Positions 29,316 to 40,534 of a stretch of 64,000 nucleotides of DNA are shown in pieces. Position 1 is the first letter of the stretch; each line of letters opens with the position of its first letter. Origin of the DNA: Comamonadaceae bacterium. GTDB lineage: Bacteria > Pseudomonadota > Gammaproteobacteria > Burkholderiales > Burkholderiaceae_C. Made by a program: the position numbers and the translations under genes. A model generated the notes under the pieces. It was given only the letters and a program-made list of their open reading frames with translations, had not been told where the DNA came from and made no database searches. The stretch spans positions 79,035 through 143,034 of the forward strand of contig CANFOS010000008.1 in NCBI GenBank assembly GCA_947448735.1. Direction: 5' to 3'.

Positions 29316-30223
29316 TTCTCCTTGGAAACAGCGGGCGTATGGGCTGCGTCAAACTCTGCCACCCAGTCAAACCCCATGAGTTGCGAGAAGTCCTGAAAGT
29401 TATGCAGGGGTACCGCCACCTGCTTGCTGGAACCTGTGCTTTTGATGCTGCTGTAGACGCTTTGCAGGGCAGCGCCAGCAGCCAAAAAGCCGGTGGCCGG
29501 GAAGATGGCCAGACCATAGCCGATGCGCTTGAGTTCTTCGTGACTCAGCACAGGGGTACGCCCACCTTCAACCATGTTGGCCACCAGCGGCAGGTCAAAC
29601 GTTCGGCCAATCTTTTCCATTTCTTCAACCGACTCCGGACTTTCAATGAACAGCATGTCTGCGCCAGCCCGGGCGTAGCTTTCAGCGCGGCGCAGCGCCT
29701 CGTCCAGGCCAAGCACGGTACGCGCATCGGTGCGGGCAATGATCATGAAGTTCTTGTCGTTGCGAGTCTCAACTGCCACCCGTATTTTGTCCACCATGTC
29801 TTGCTGGGGTACCACACGGCGGCCCAGCATGTGGCCGCATTTTTTCGGGAATTCCTGGTCTTCAAGCTGGATGGCGCTTGCGCCTGCCGACTCGTAGCCG
29901 CGCACCGTGTGCATGACATTGAGCAGTCCGCCGTAACCCGTGTCGCCATCGCAGATCAGTGGTGTGTCGGTGATGCTGGCGTACTGCGCCACGCGGCTCA
30001 CCATGTCGGTGTAGCTGGCCACACCTGCATCGGGCAGGCCCATATAAGAGGCCACCGTGCCATAGCCCGTCATGTAAAGCGCTTCAAAGCCCATGCGGTC
30101 TGCGATTTTGGCCGAGATCATTTCATAGACGCCAGGCGCAACCACCAGGTGGCCTTTGCTAAATCTGGCTTTCAGTTCTGCGCGGCGATCAGCCGCTGTT
30201 TTGGTGTGAATGCCTTGTTTCAT
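29312..30223 (-). CDS. Isocitrate lyase/PEP mutase superfamily lyase (oxaloacetate decarboxylase or dimethylmalate lyase-like)
   Basis: 303 residues, TIM-barrel. The superfamily signature KKCGHM with the catalytic-loop cysteine is present (EFPKKCGHMLGRR), along with the metal-binding CDGDTGYGG and IARTDART strands. Members include 2-methylisocitrate lyase, 2,3-dimethylmalate lyase, oxaloacetate decarboxylase and carboxy-PEP mutase; the specific reaction cannot be fixed. It would cleave or rearrange a 2-hydroxy dicarboxylate. It lies 8 bases downstream of the monooxygenase gene and overlaps the hydrolase gene by 4 bases, so the four genes 27937-31425 form one operon. Confidence 0.85.
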   Translation of the reverse strand: MKQGIHTKTAADRRAELKARFSKGHLVVAPGVYEMISAKIADRMGFEALYMTGYGTVASYMGLPDAGVASYTDMVSRVAQYASITDTPLICDGDTGYGGLLNVMHTVRGYESAGASAIQLEDQEFPKKCGHMLGRRVVPQQDMVDKIRVAVETRNDKNFMIIARTDARTVLGLDEALRRAESYARAGADMLFIESPESVEEMEKIGRTFDLPLVANMVEGGRTPVLSHEELKRIGYGLAIFPATGFLAAGAALQSVYSSIKSTGSSKQVAVPLHNFQDFSQLMGFDWVAEFDAAHTPAVSKEK

Positions 30224-30231
30224 GATTAACC

Positions 30232-31425
30232 TTATTCAATAGCCTCTGCGCGTTCCAGCGCGTCCATCATCGATGTTTTGCGCAGATAGTTTCTGGCCGC
30301 ATCCGGGTTGGCGGCAGTGGCGCGTAATTCATCATGCGTTTTGCGCCGTGCCTCTGGGTTGCGTTCTTCCATGTTCTTTTTGTTGCGCGCGGTGTTGGCG
30401 TTGATGTATTCGATTGCCACCGAGCGCCGCTGTCGCTCGTAACGGTCCAGCAGCGCTTCATCAGCACCGCTGACAAGAATATCGACCAGTTTGTCGGCCA
30501 GGCTGAAGGCATCATGCACGCCACCGTTCATGCCCATACCACCCAACGGGTTGTTGATATGGGCTGCATCGCCGGCCAGCAAAACGCGGCCTCGCCGGAA
30601 CTGTTTGGCAACCCGCTGGTGCACTTTGTACAGCGTACGGTGCACGGTTTGGTAAGGCTTGTCCTGCGGCAGCAAATTCTGCAAGCGTGCTTGTATCGAC
30701 TCATCTGTCATGACCGCCTCGTCAGACTCCTCAGGATGCGTCGGAAAAAGCACGCGCCACAGTGTGGGCACGCGCAGCAGCACACACCACTCCTGCGGGT
30801 CAGACACGTAATTCACGTAAGACAGTTTTGGAAGGTGGTCGGCAAACTCAAACGCGGTCGATACCACCAAAAAGCGCTCGGGGTAGGTAAAGCCTTCAAA
30901 TTCGATACCCTGCGACTGGCGCACGGAACTCCACGCACCGTCAGCACCGATCAGGTAATCGCCCTTGAAGGTCTGGACATCGCCCCTCACGTCAACCTTG
31001 ACGTCAACACCGTTTGCGTTTTGTTCAACCGATTGCAGCTCGGCGCCGAGCAGCACTTTGGCATGCGGGATTTTTGCCAGTCGATCCAGCAGCAGTTTGT
31101 TGAGCTTCCACTGCTCGCATTGCAGTCGGTAAGGGTGCTGTGTCAAACCTGCCAGCAGTGACATGTCGAATTGAGCCACCAAACCCTCCTGGCGGTCGCG
31201 TTGCTGGGTGTAACGTGCTACCAGACCTTGAGGCAGCAGTTCGTCAGAAATGCCAAAACGAGCCAGCATGTCCAGAGTGGGCGGGTGAAAGGTTGATGCG
31301 CGCAGGTCTTCCGGTGCGCTTAGGGCGCGCTCAAAGACGGTAACCTGCACGCCGGCAGTGGCCAAGACCAATGCACTGACCAGACCGACAGGCCCTGCGC
31401 CCGCGATTAAAACGTGATGGTTCAT
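30232..31425 (-). CDS. FAD-dependent aromatic monooxygenase (PheA/TfdB family)
   Basis: 397 residues, group A flavoprotein monooxygenase. The N-terminal dinucleotide-binding motif is GAGPVGLVSALVLATAG, followed by the DG motif in LIGADGAWSSVR. The FAD-ribityl GD motif is in RVLLAGDAAHINNPLGGMGMNGG. Such enzymes hydroxylate phenolic or N-heteroaromatic rings with NAD(P)H and oxygen. First gene of the four-gene operon, diverging from a Bug-type receptor gene with 71 bases between, so transport and hydroxylation of one compound may be controlled together (inference). Confidence 0.87.
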   Translation of the reverse strand: MNHHVLIAGAGPVGLVSALVLATAGVQVTVFERALSAPEDLRASTFHPPTLDMLARFGISDELLPQGLVARYTQQRDRQEGLVAQFDMSLLAGLTQHPYRLQCEQWKLNKLLLDRLAKIPHAKVLLGAELQSVEQNANGVDVKVDVRGDVQTFKGDYLIGADGAWSSVRQSQGIEFEGFTYPERFLVVSTAFEFADHLPKLSYVNYVSDPQEWCVLLRVPTLWRVLFPTHPEESDEAVMTDESIQARLQNLLPQDKPYQTVHRTLYKVHQRVAKQFRRGRVLLAGDAAHINNPLGGMGMNGGVHDAFSLADKLVDILVSGADEALLDRYERQRRSVAIEYINANTARNKKNMEERNPEARRKTHDELRATAANPDAARNYLRKTSMMDALERAEAIE

Positions 31426-31496
31426 TTTTGCTTTACGATCTGTGAGAAATTTTTAAGCCTACCCATTTATTGTGCACCACGCTCAGGAGAACCGCG

Positions 31497-32480
31497 ATGC
31501 GATCTTTTACACAGTTGTTTAACTCGATGTTGATGTTGTTGACGACGGCGTTTTTTTTGCCGCAAGCCAGCCACGCACAGCCCTTTCCGAACAAGGCGCT
31601 GCGCATCATCGTGCCGGCCACGCCTGGTGGCTCGTCGGACGTGTTGGCCCGTGCGATAGCCCTGAAGCTGCAAGATGCATTGGGCAAGCCGGTCATTGTT
31701 GAGTACAAACCTGGTGCAGGTACCAATATTGGCAATGACTTTGTCGCCAAGTCTGCGCCTGATGGCTACACCCTATTGATCAACGGCATTCCGCTGGCCA
31801 CCAACCCGTCGCTGTATGCCAACATGCCCTACAACCCAGCCAAGGATTTCGCGCCCATCATTGAGGTGGCTGAAATGCTCAATGTCGTCACAGTGCACCC
31901 CAGCGTGCCGGCCAACAACATGAAAGAGCTGATCGCGCTGATCAAAAAAGAGCCTGGCAAGTTCAATTACGGTACGGTAGGGGCGGGCAGTTCTGGGCAT
32001 TTGTCAGGTGAATTACTGGGCCTCAAAACGGGTGCAAAAATCAACCACGTGGCCTACCAGGGCAATGCGCAGGCCGCCACTGACCACATCGGCGGCACCT
32101 TGCAGGTCGGTTTTGTGAATTTGGCAGCAGCTTTGCAATTGGTCAAAAGCGGTCGGCTGAAAGCACTGGCGGTGACGTCCAGCAAACGCACGCCCTTGTT
32201 GCCTGATGTACCGACGGTCTCTGAAGCCTTGGGCATCCCTGACTACGAGTTGACCGCATGGTTTGGCCTGCTGGCCCCTGCGCGCACACCGCCCGACGTG
32301 GTGGTCCGCTTGCAGGACGAAGTCAGCCGTATTTTAAAAATGCCCGACATGATTGAAACCGTGCGGGCGGCAGGTGGCGAAATGGTGGGTGGCAGCAGCA
32401 GCCAGTTTGATGCGCGCATCAAGAAAGACACTGAACGGTTGACTGAAGTGATTCGCCTGTCAGGTGCTACAGCGAAATAG
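31497..32480 (+). CDS. Bug-family (TctC-like) solute-binding protein
   Basis: 327 residues from ATG 31497, preceded by an AGGAGA ribosome site; an upstream in-frame start at 31470 is less likely. The signal peptide is MRSFTQLFNSMLMLLTTAFF and ends near SHAQ. The mature protein has FPNKALRIIVPATPGGSSD, YKPGAGTN and SAPDGYTLL, as in other Bug receptors, and a normal length. It is transcribed away from the monooxygenase operon. Its ligand is probably a substrate of that operon, but this is guesswork from position. Confidence 0.9.
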   Translation: MRSFTQLFNSMLMLLTTAFFLPQASHAQPFPNKALRIIVPATPGGSSDVLARAIALKLQDALGKPVIVEYKPGAGTNIGNDFVAKSAPDGYTLLINGIPLATNPSLYANMPYNPAKDFAPIIEVAEMLNVVTVHPSVPANNMKELIALIKKEPGKFNYGTVGAGSSGHLSGELLGLKTGAKINHVAYQGNAQAATDHIGGTLQVGFVNLAAALQLVKSGRLKALAVTSSKRTPLLPDVPTVSEALGIPDYELTAWFGLLAPARTPPDVVVRLQDEVSRILKMPDMIETVRAAGGEMVGGSSSQFDARIKKDTERLTEVIRLSGATAK

Positions 32481-32504
32481 CCATCCGACTTTTCACGTTT
32501 TCTA

Positions 32505-35132
32505 TCAGGCGTTCAGGGCTTCGAGCAGCTCGGTCTCAATCGCAATCTGGGCCTTGTTGTGCTGAAGCTCCGGCCCGTCAATCAAAAACGTGTCTTCTAC
32601 GCGCTCGCCCAGCGTGGTGACCTTGGCCAATTGCAGGTTGATATTGTGCTTGGCCAGCACCCGCGCAATCAGGTAGAGCAAACCCACGCGGTCACTGGCC
32701 GACACACTGAGCAGCCAGCGTTGGGCCTTTTCGTCAGGCTGCAGGTCAACCCGCGGCGCGACAGGAAAGCTCTTGACGCGACGTGAAACGCGCCTTTTGC
32801 CGAAGGCGGCAGGAGATGGCAGCGGCCCACGTTCTTCAATGGTGCGGTCCAACTCGGCTTCAACCATGGCGGCCAGCTCACGAAAGTGGTCAGTTGCATC
32901 TAGCGGGTCGGCAAGATCATGACTGCTGACCTGAAACGTGTCCAGCGCGTAGCCGTTTTTGGCAGTGTGGACACGCGCATCCAGAATACTGAAGCCGGCA
33001 TGGTCAAAGTAGCCACAAATGCGCGCAAACAAATCGGGCACATCGGGGGTGTAAACCAGCACCTGCATGCCTTCTCCCGCTGAAGATCGGCGGGCCCGCA
33101 CAACAGCCTTGGCCTTACCCACGTGGCGCGACAACTTCCGCGCGTGCCAGGCAATATCGCTGGCGTCATGGCGCATGAAGTAACTCACGTCCAGGGTGTC
33201 CCACAGCGCTTTGTGGCCCTCAAAAGGCTCGGCGTGCAGGGCCAGCGTGGTCAGCGCCTCACGCTTGCGCGCTTCAATTTCTGCATCGGCATCCGGTGCG
33301 CGGCCGCCAAGCACCCGCAGGGTATACCGGTACAGATCTTCCAGCAGCTTGCCTTTCCAGGCGTTCCACACCTTGGGGCTGGTACCGCGTATGTCGGCCA
33401 CCGTCAGCAGGTACAGCGCAGTCAGGTAGCGCTCGTTGCCCACGCGCCGGGCAAAGGCCGTGATGACTTCCGGGTCGCTCAAATCTTCTTTTTGCGCGAT
33501 GCGGCTCATGCTCAAATGCTCGCGCACCAAAAACTCGGCCAACTGGGCGTCCTCGTTAGCGACACCGTGCTGCCGGCAAAACAAGCGCACGTCTTTGCAG
33601 CCGAGCTCGGAATGGTCACCGCCGCGGCCCTTGGCAATGTCATGAAACAGGGCGGCGATGTACAGCACCCAGGGCTTGTCCCAGCCTGCTGCAAGCTGGG
33701 AGCACATCGGGTATTCGTGCGAATGCTCGGCCATAAAAAAGCGCCGCACATTGCGAAGCACCATCAGAATGTGCTGGTCCACGGTGTAGACATGAAACAG
33801 GTCATGCTGCATCTGTCCGACGATTTTGCGAAACACCCAAAGGTAGCGACCCAGCACCGAGGTCTGGTTCATCAGCCGCAGCGCATGGGTGATGCCCTCA
33901 GGCTGCTGCAGGATATTCAGGAAGGTCTGGCGATTGACGCGGTCGCTGCGGAAATTTGCAGTCATGAGACTGCGTGCGTTGTACAGCGCACGCAGCGTCC
34001 GGGCAGACAAGCCTTTGATGCCGACGGTGGATTCGTAGAGCAAAAATGTCTCCAGAATCGCATGCGGCTGTTTCACATACAGGTCGTCGCTGGCCACCTC
34101 CAGCATGCCGGCTTTGTCCAAAAAACGCGCATTGATGGCGCGCAGCGTATGCGTGGCGGGGTTCAGGCGCTCCTCAATATTGAGCAGCAGAATCTGGTTC
34201 AGTTGCGCCACCGCTTTGGCTGCCCAGTAATAGCGCCGCATCAGGGCTTCGCTGGCGCGGCGCAGCAATCTGCCGTTGGCGTCAAGTTTGCTGGCGTAGT
34301 TGAATGATTCAGCCACCACCGTTTGCAGGTCAAACACCAGACGGTCTTCACGCCGGCCCGCCAGCAGATGAAGACGCGCGCGAATCAGGCATAACAATGC
34401 TTCATTGGCCTTGAGCTGCTTGACTTCAAAAGGGGTGATCAAGCCATTTTTAGCCAGCTCGTCCCAGGTCCTGCCCAAGCCCGCGACATGCGCCACCCAT
34501 AAAATAATTTGCAAATCCCGCAGACCGCCAGGCGACTCCTTGCAATTGGGCTCCAGAGAGTAGGGGGTGTTCTCAAATTTATTGTGGCGCTGGCGAAGTT
34601 CAAGCGTTTTCGCCACAAAAAAGGCTTTGGGATCCAGTCCAGCGGTCAGTTGCGTTTTGAGTCGCTCGACGTTTTTTTTGTGGCCGGTGATCCAGCGCGC
34701 TTCCACAAGAGCCGTTTGTACGGTCACATCTTTGGCGGCCTCGCTTGCGCACTCAGCGACAGTGCGCACGCTGGAGCCAATTTCAAGCCCCGCGTCCCAG
34801 CAGTTGCTGATGAATTGCTCGATTTTTGCCTTCAGCGCCGGGTTGTCCTCAACCGCGCTGTCGTCTGCCAGCAGCAGCAGCACATCGACATCAGAAAAAG
34901 GAAAAAGCTCGCCCCGGCCATAGCCACCAGTTGCCACCAGGCTTGCGTCTGGCGGCATATCGGCCAGCAGCCACAGGGTTTGCAGGGTTTGGTCGGTGTG
35001 TTTGGCCAGTTTTTGGAGCCGGGCATGAATGCCCCGTGTCGATGCACCGCTGGCACCCAAAGATTCAAACAGCGCGGCTTTGCCTGCGCGATACTGCTCA
35101 CGCGCCAAAGCGAGTTGGGCAAGCTGCGACAT
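32505..35132 (-). CDS. glnD: [Protein-PII] uridylyltransferase/uridylyl-removing enzyme
   Basis: 875 residues from ATG 35132 ([17 protein letters not shown]). It uridylylates and deuridylylates PII proteins in response to glutamine. The nucleotidyltransferase motif [16 protein letters not shown] is at residues 69-84, an HD hydrolase domain centres on [18 protein letters not shown], and two ACT domains occupy the C-terminus ([20 protein letters not shown] and [20 protein letters not shown]). The frame continues upstream of this start without a better start. It lies 13 bases after map on the same strand. Confidence 0.96.
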   Translation of the reverse strand: MSQLAQLALAREQYRAGKAALFESLGASGASTRGIHARLQKLAKHTDQTLQTLWLLADMPPDASLVATGGYGRGELFPFSDVDVLLLLADDSAVEDNPALKAKIEQFISNCWDAGLEIGSSVRTVAECASEAAKDVTVQTALVEARWITGHKKNVERLKTQLTAGLDPKAFFVAKTLELRQRHNKFENTPYSLEPNCKESPGGLRDLQIILWVAHVAGLGRTWDELAKNGLITPFEVKQLKANEALLCLIRARLHLLAGRREDRLVFDLQTVVAESFNYASKLDANGRLLRRASEALMRRYYWAAKAVAQLNQILLLNIEERLNPATHTLRAINARFLDKAGMLEVASDDLYVKQPHAILETFLLYESTVGIKGLSARTLRALYNARSLMTANFRSDRVNRQTFLNILQQPEGITHALRLMNQTSVLGRYLWVFRKIVGQMQHDLFHVYTVDQHILMVLRNVRRFFMAEHSHEYPMCSQLAAGWDKPWVLYIAALFHDIAKGRGGDHSELGCKDVRLFCRQHGVANEDAQLAEFLVREHLSMSRIAQKEDLSDPEVITAFARRVGNERYLTALYLLTVADIRGTSPKVWNAWKGKLLEDLYRYTLRVLGGRAPDADAEIEARKREALTTLALHAEPFEGHKALWDTLDVSYFMRHDASDIAWHARKLSRHVGKAKAVVRARRSSAGEGMQVLVYTPDVPDLFARICGYFDHAGFSILDARVHTAKNGYALDTFQVSSHDLADPLDATDHFRELAAMVEAELDRTIEERGPLPSPAAFGKRRVSRRVKSFPVAPRVDLQPDEKAQRWLLSVSASDRVGLLYLIARVLAKHNINLQLAKVTTLGERVEDTFLIDGPELQHNKAQIAIETELLEALNA

Positions 35133-35145
35133 CTGAAGCCTTGGC

Positions 35146-35982
35146 TCAGGCCAGCACGGCTTCTTGCGCGCTGGACGGGGTGACAAAGGCAGGCAGCGGT
35201 GGGTAGCCTGCTGACAGCGTCAGCACCTCGTAGCCTGTCTCGGTCACCAGAACTGTGTGCTCCCATTGCGCCGACAGCGAATGGTCACGGGTGACGATGG
35301 ACCAGCCGTCTTTTTCCGGGCCGTCCTTGATGTCGCGCTTGCCTGCGTTGATCATCGGCTCAATCGTGAAAATCATGCCGGGCTTGAGCTCTTCCAGCGT
35401 GCCTGGCTTGCCGTAGTGCAGCACCTGGGGGTCTTCATGAAACTTCTGGCCAATACCGTGGCCGCAAAACTCGCGCACAACGGAAAAGCCCTGGCGTTCG
35501 GCAAACTGCTGGATCGCAAAGCCAATGTCACCCAGCCGAATGCCGGGTTTGACGCGCATGATGCCTTGCCACATGGCCTCGTAAGTGATGGTGCACAGGC
35601 GCTTGGCGGCAATCGAGCAATCGCCCACCAAAAACATGCGGCTGGTGTCGCCATGCCAGCCGTCTTTGATCACCGTCACGTCCACATTCACAATATCGCC
35701 TTTCTTGAGCGGTTTGTCGTTGGGAATGCCGTGGCAAACCTGGTGGTTGACGGACGTGCAAAGTGACTTGGGGTAGGCCGCATAGCCCTGCGGCTGGTAG
35801 CCCAGCGTGGCGGGGATGGTCTGTTGCACCTGCGTCATGTAGTCATGCGCCAGGCGGTCAATTTCATTGGTGGTCAGGCCGGGCTTGATAAAGGGTGTCA
35901 GATAGTCCAGCACTTCAGAAGCCAGTTTGCCAGCCACCCGCATGCCTTCAATGCCCGCTGCGTCTTTGTAGGTAATGGTCAT
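35146..35982 (-). CDS. map: Methionine aminopeptidase, type I
   Basis: 278 residues. It removes the initiator methionine from proteins. Metal ligands are visible: two Asp in [19 protein letters not shown], His in [13 protein letters not shown], and two Glu in [10 protein letters not shown] and [13 protein letters not shown]-terminal tail of about 20 residues extends past the core. It is followed on the same strand by glnD, whereas in many bacteria map precedes rpsB/tsf. It diverges from purL, with 96 bases between the starts. Confidence 0.96.
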   Translation of the reverse strand: MTITYKDAAGIEGMRVAGKLASEVLDYLTPFIKPGLTTNEIDRLAHDYMTQVQQTIPATLGYQPQGYAAYPKSLCTSVNHQVCHGIPNDKPLKKGDIVNVDVTVIKDGWHGDTSRMFLVGDCSIAAKRLCTITYEAMWQGIMRVKPGIRLGDIGFAIQQFAERQGFSVVREFCGHGIGQKFHEDPQVLHYGKPGTLEELKPGMIFTIEPMINAGKRDIKDGPEKDGWSIVTRDHSLSAQWEHTVLVTETGYEVLTLSAGYPPLPAFVTPSSAQEAVLA

Positions 35983-36078
35983 GGGGGGATTATCCCACCG
36001 TCAAAGCCGCCCTGTGCGGCGTGGGTGCGAGGTTAAAATCACGCCCTGCCCGCCAACAATCACCAGGCCACCCACACC

Positions 36079-39000
36079 GTGACACTGCACTTGACTACAT
36101 TTGAGGGCGACAGCTCTACAAACGCTCCGATTTCCGCTCTCAGCGACTTTCGCGCCCTTCAGCTTTTGCCCCAGCTACAGGCTATTGATCACAAGATAGT
36201 GGGCATCAGTGCCCGTTTTGTTCACTTGGTCGCCACCGAACAGCCCCCCAGTCCACAACAAAAAAGTCAACTGGCTGCCCTGCTCAGCTACGGCGAGCCG
36301 TGCAAGGCGCCAGAAGGTAAAAAGCTGGATGAGGCGGTGTTCATCGTCTCCCCCCGTTTGGGCACCGTGTCGCCCTGGGCCTCCAAAGCCACAGACATTG
36401 CGCGCAACTGCGGTTTGGCAGTCAAACGCATTGAACGCATCACCGAATACCGCGTTGTCTTGAAGTCTGGCCTGTTTGGCAAAGCTGCCTTGACGAGCGA
36501 GCATCACCAGCAAGTGGCCGCGTTGCTGCACGACCGCATGACGGAAAGTGTGATGGCAGACCGCGCTCAGGCTGCAGCGCTGTTCACCGAGCTACAGGCG
36601 GCGCCCCTGGCCAGCATCGACGTGCTGACAGGGGGCAAAGCTGCGCTTGAACAAGCCAACGCCGAGTTTGGTCTGGCCCTGGCGGCCGATGAAATCGACT
36701 ACCTGGTACATGCCTTCATCCAGCTCAAGCGCAACCCGACCGACGTTGAACTGATGATGTTTGCCCAGGCCAACAGCGAACATTGCCGCCACAAAATCTT
36801 CAACGCCGACTTCACGGTTGACGGTGTGGCCCAGGGCATCAGCCTGTTTGGCATGATTCGCAACACCGAAAAACTGAACCCGCAACACACGGTGGTGGCC
36901 TATTCAGACAACGCCTCCATCATGGAAGGCTCAAAAAGGCAGGTTTTTACCGCAACACCGGCAGTTTCAGGCGTCAAATCGGCCTCTAGCCCAAGAGATA
37001 CCTACGCTAGCAGCTCCCAAATGTATAGCGCAGCAAATGACGTGTTGACCCACGTCCTGATGAAGGTCGAAACCCATAACCACCCGACAGCCATCTCGCC
37101 TTTTCCTGGCGCGTCCACTGGCGCAGGCGGCGAGATACGCGACGAAGGTGCCACGGGGCGTGGCTCCAAACCCAAGGCGGGTTTGACCGGTTTTACCGTG
37201 TCAAAGCTGTTCGGCAGCGACTACGGCAAGCCAGACCATATCGCCAGCCCGTTGCAAATCATGACCCAAGGCCCGCTCGGCGGCGCGGCTTTCAACAACG
37301 AATTTGGCCGCCCCAACCTGAACGGCTACTTTCGCGAATACGAGCAAACCGCCCAAGGTCAGCGCTGGGGCTACCACAAGCCGATCATGATTGCGGGCGG
37401 TGTCGGCACGATTGACGCCGGCTTGACGAAGAAAATCCTGTTTCCGGCGGGTACCTTGCTGATTCAGCTCGGCGGGCCGGGCATGCGGATTGGCATGGGC
37501 GGCAGCGCGGCCAGCTCGATGGCCACCGGAACCAATGCCGCACAACTCGACTTTGACTCGGTGCAGCGCGGCAACCCCGAGATTGAGCGGCGTGCGCAAG
37601 AGGTGATCAACCAGTGTGCACAGCAGGGTGCGGCCAACCCGATTCTGGCGATTCACGACGTGGGCGCGGGCGGCTTGTCCAACGCCTTTCCTGAATTGAC
37701 GAACGATGCCGGGCGGGGTGCAAGGTTTGATTTGCGTGCCGTGCCGCTGGAAGAAAGCGGGCTGTCACCCAAAGAAATCTGGTCCAACGAAAGCCAGGAG
37801 CGCTATGTGATGGCGATTGCGCCCGAGTCCTTGCCGCAGTTCAAAGCATTTTGCGAGCGTGAGCGTTGCCCGTTTGCAGTGATTGGCGTGGCAACTGAGG
37901 AGCGGGATCTGTTAGTCACCGATGGGAAAGAATCTTCTCTTGACCAGCCGGGGCCGCGGAACCGGCTTAGCCGGGCCGCAGGCGCAGCGGCCCCCTCGGG
38001 GGGCAGCGAAGTACACGAAGTGACGAGCGTGGGGGCACCAGTGAATATGCCAATGGAAGTACTGCTCGGAAAGCCGCCAAAGATGCACCGCGACGTCAAA
38101 ACCGTCAAGCACAGCATCAAACCCATCGACCTGACCGGCATAGACCTGCAAAAAAGCGCGATCGACGTGCTCAGCCACCCCACAGTGGCGTCCAAACGCT
38201 TTCTCATCACCATTGGCGACCGCACGGTAGGTGGCCTCACGCACCGCGACCAGATGGTGGGCCCGTGGCAAGTGCCGGTGGCCGACTGCGCCGTGACGCT
38301 GGCCGACTACCATGGCTTTGCAGGCGAAGCCATGGCCATGGGCGAGCGCACGCCGCTGGCAGTAGTCAACGCGGCAGCATCAGGTCGCATGGCTGTTGCC
38401 GAAGCCATCACTAACCTGCTGGCCGCGCCGATAGAACTGCCACGCGTCAAGCTGTCGGCCAACTGGATGGCCGCTTGCGGCGAGCCGGGTCAGGACGCGG
38501 CGCTGTTTGAAACCGTCAAAGCCGTGGGTATGGAGCTGTGCCCCGCGCTGGGCGTGTCAATTCCGGTCGGCAAGGATTCGCTGTCGATGCGCACCACTTG
38601 GAACGATGGCACTGACAGCAAAAAAGTCACATCGCCCGTGTCATTGATCGTCAGCGCTTTCGCCTCGTTGGCCGACGTACGCGGCACACTGACCCCGCAG
38701 CTCAACCGGGACGAAGCCGACACCACCCTGATTCTGATCGACCTGGGCAAAGGCCAGCACCGCATGGGCGGCAGCATTTTGGCGCAAACCCTGAACTGTG
38801 AAGACGGCCACGTGCCCGACCTCGACGACGCCAAAGACCTGATCCATCTCGTCAATGCCATCAACGCGCTCCGGGCCAAAAACCAGATCATGGCCTACCA
38901 CGACCGCAGCGACGGCGGTCTGTTTGCCTGCATCTGTGAGATGGCCTTTGCTGGCAACGTTGGCGTGGCGCTGAACATCGACATGCTGCTGGTGGAAGGC

Positions 39001-40242
39001 GACGGCATCACCGACAGCCGCATGGAAGTGGGCGACAGCAAAAACTGGGCAAGCCAGGTCGGTGTTCGGCGCGACGAGATGACGCTCAAGGCACTGTTCA
39101 ACGAAGAGCTGGGCGCGGTGATCCAGGTCAACACAGCTGTCCGCAACGAGGTCATGCAAACCTTGCGCGAGCACGGCTTGAGCAAATTCAGCCACTTCAT
39201 TGGCAAAACCCGTCCCGAACATTCGCAGCTCACCGTTGGCAAAGGCGAAGTTCAAGTCTGGCGCGACACCAAAGCGGTCTTCAAAGCCAAGCTGCAAGAC
39301 CTGCATCAGGTGTGGGACTCTGTGAGCTGGCGCATTTGCCAGCAGCGCGACAACCCGGCAGGCGCGGACGCAGAGCACGCGGCAGTCGGTGATGTGGCCA
39401 ACCCCGGCTTGCATGTCAAGTTGACATTTGATGCAGGCCAGTTAGCAGCCCCCACTCTGCTGCTGTCCAAGCCCAAAGTCGCCATCCTGCGCGAGCAGGG
39501 CGTCAACTCCCATATCGAGATGGCCTATGCCTTTACCCAGGCCGGATTTGAGGCCTACGACGTTCACATGACCGACCTGCAAACGGGCCGTGCCCAACTG
39601 GCCGACTTCAAAGGCGTGGTTGCCTGTGGCGGCTTCAGCTATGGCGACACGCTGGGCGCAGGCATCGGCTGGGCCCGGTCCATCACCTTCAACTCGGCCT
39701 TGGCCGATCAGTTCAAGGCGTTTTTTGCTGAAAAAGACACGTTCGGCCTGGGCGTTTGTAACGGCTGCCAGATGTTTGCCGAACTGGCCAACATCATCCC
39801 CGGCGCGCAGGCCTGGCCGCGCTTTACCACCAACCGCAGCGAGCGCTTTGAAGCCCGCCTGAGCCAGGTTGAAGTGCTGGATTCCCCCAGCCTGTTTTTT
39901 AAAGGCATGGCCGGCAGCAGACTGCCCATCGCCGTAGCCCACGGTGAAGGCTTTGCCAACTTTGAGCCTGCACTCGGCGGACGCGGCGATGCCGCCAAGT
40001 CCATTGCAGCGATGCGTTTTACCGACAACCACGGCGCAGCCACGGAAAGCTACCCAGCCAACCCCAACGGCAGCCCAGGCGGCTTGACAGCAGTCACCAC
40101 GGCAGACGGCCGCTTCACAGCCATGATGCCGCACCCCGAGCGTGTCTTTCGCAATATCCAGATGAGCTGGACACCGCTGGACGCAGCAGCCCACAGCCCC
40201 TGGATGCAGTTGTGGCGCAACGCGCGGCGCTGGGTGGGGTAG
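36079..40242 (+). CDS. purL: Phosphoribosylformylglycinamidine synthase (single-chain PurL) with two in-frame repeat insertions
   Basis: 1387 residues from a GTG start. Catalyses FGAR to FGAM in purine synthesis using ATP and glutamine. An N-terminal PurS-like domain is followed by the synthase domains ([30 protein letters not shown]). The C-terminal glutaminase carries Cys in [12 protein letters not shown] and His/Glu in MPHPERVF. Two stretches look foreign: residues ~300-318 ([15 protein letters not shown]...), encoded by a family-1 repeat, and ~616-653 ([15 protein letters not shown]...), encoded by a GC-rich palindromic repeat. The latter replaces a short PHFGN-type loop before [11 protein letters not shown]. 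The reading frame stays intact, so the enzyme is probably functional. Confidence 0.95.
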   Translation: MTLHLTTFEGDSSTNAPISALSDFRALQLLPQLQAIDHKIVGISARFVHLVATEQPPSPQQKSQLAALLSYGEPCKAPEGKKLDEAVFIVSPRLGTVSPWASKATDIARNCGLAVKRIERITEYRVVLKSGLFGKAALTSEHHQQVAALLHDRMTESVMADRAQAAALFTELQAAPLASIDVLTGGKAALEQANAEFGLALAADEIDYLVHAFIQLKRNPTDVELMMFAQANSEHCRHKIFNADFTVDGVAQGISLFGMIRNTEKLNPQHTVVAYSDNASIMEGSKRQVFTATPAVSGVKSASSPRDTYASSSQMYSAANDVLTHVLMKVETHNHPTAISPFPGASTGAGGEIRDEGATGRGSKPKAGLTGFTVSKLFGSDYGKPDHIASPLQIMTQGPLGGAAFNNEFGRPNLNGYFREYEQTAQGQRWGYHKPIMIAGGVGTIDAGLTKKILFPAGTLLIQLGGPGMRIGMGGSAASSMATGTNAAQLDFDSVQRGNPEIERRAQEVINQCAQQGAANPILAIHDVGAGGLSNAFPELTNDAGRGARFDLRAVPLEESGLSPKEIWSNESQERYVMAIAPESLPQFKAFCERERCPFAVIGVATEERDLLVTDGKESSLDQPGPRNRLSRAAGAAAPSGGSEVHEVTSVGAPVNMPMEVLLGKPPKMHRDVKTVKHSIKPIDLTGIDLQKSAIDVLSHPTVASKRFLITIGDRTVGGLTHRDQMVGPWQVPVADCAVTLADYHGFAGEAMAMGERTPLAVVNAAASGRMAVAEAITNLLAAPIELPRVKLSANWMAACGEPGQDAALFETVKAVGMELCPALGVSIPVGKDSLSMRTTWNDGTDSKKVTSPVSLIVSAFASLADVRGTLTPQLNRDEADTTLILIDLGKGQHRMGGSILAQTLNCEDGHVPDLDDAKDLIHLVNAINALRAKNQIMAYHDRSDGGLFACICEMAFAGNVGVALNIDMLLVEGDGITDSRMEVGDSKNWASQVGVRRDEMTLKALFNEELGAVIQVNTAVRNEVMQTLREHGLSKFSHFIGKTRPEHSQLTVGKGEVQVWRDTKAVFKAKLQDLHQVWDSVSWRICQQRDNPAGADAEHAAVGDVANPGLHVKLTFDAGQLAAPTLLLSKPKVAILREQGVNSHIEMAYAFTQAGFEAYDVHMTDLQTGRAQLADFKGVVACGGFSYGDTLGAGIGWARSITFNSALADQFKAFFAEKDTFGLGVCNGCQMFAELANIIPGAQAWPRFTTNRSERFEARLSQVEVLDSPSLFFKGMAGSRLPIAVAHGEGFANFEPALGGRGDAAKSIAAMRFTDNHGAATESYPANPNGSPGGLTAVTTADGRFTAMMPHPERVFRNIQMSWTPLDAAAHSPWMQLWRNARRWVG
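36977..37031. repeat. Dispersed ~55-bp repeat (family 1), in-frame copy in purL
   Basis: Contains aatcggcctctagcccaa and agcagctccc. It matches the selO copy at 41 of 55 positions and the intergenic copy at 18494-18549 after reverse complement. It encodes a Ser-rich loop just before the conserved [10 protein letters not shown] motif. Confidence 0.7.
37925..38035. repeat. GC-rich palindromic repeat (family 2), in-frame copy in purL
   Basis: The last 48 bases (37988-38035) match 43064-43111 at 43 of 48 positions. The core ccccctcgggggg is palindromic, and the left part (ccggggccgcggaaccggc) is also self-complementary. It adds about 30 residues to PurL. Confidence 0.8.
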
Positions 40243-40289
40243 TGCGTGATGCGGGTCAAAAACAGTCACAGTTTTGATCCGTTTTCCGT

Positions 40290-40370
40290 TATCTCAACCA
40301 GGCGTTAGCGGGTGACTGGCTGATCTTTGTTGATGCCGATACGCTGGTCAATATTGACGTGGTGCGTTGA
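40290..40370 (+). pseudogene. Possible remnant of a family-2 glycosyltransferase gene
   Basis: An open stretch of 26 codons reads YLNQALAGDWLIFVDADT and ends in TGA. GDWLIFVDADT resembles the donor-binding Asp-rich segment of GT2 glycosyltransferases. No start codon or ribosome site and no continuation is visible, so this would be a relic in the 292-base gap between purL and the solute-binding protein gene. The similarity is short and may be chance. Confidence 0.3.
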
Positions 40371-40411
40371 TCAGCTGCGCCATGACGCGTGAAGCCCTTC
40401 ATAATTGCTAT

Positions 40412-40466
40412 TGCTATTACTTCAGGAGCTTATCGCCCAAGTATTCATTGGCTTGCAGGCTGATTT
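40412..40466. repeat. Dispersed ~55-bp repeat (family 1), intergenic copy
   Basis: A gctatta-cttcaggagctta start and a ggcttgcaggctgattt end align with the other members in the same orientation as 18494-18549. The divergence is considerable. Confidence 0.5.
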
Positions 40467-40534
40467 GACGCGGTTGAAAAACGCTAAAAAGCGAGTTTTC
40501 CAGCGTCAAAATAACTAAAAACCGCAAGATCGTT

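Noticed and set aside
37988..38035. Family-2 repeats as Rho-independent terminators
   Set aside because: The hairpin core is strong but no T-tract follows, and one copy lies inside an expressed coding frame.
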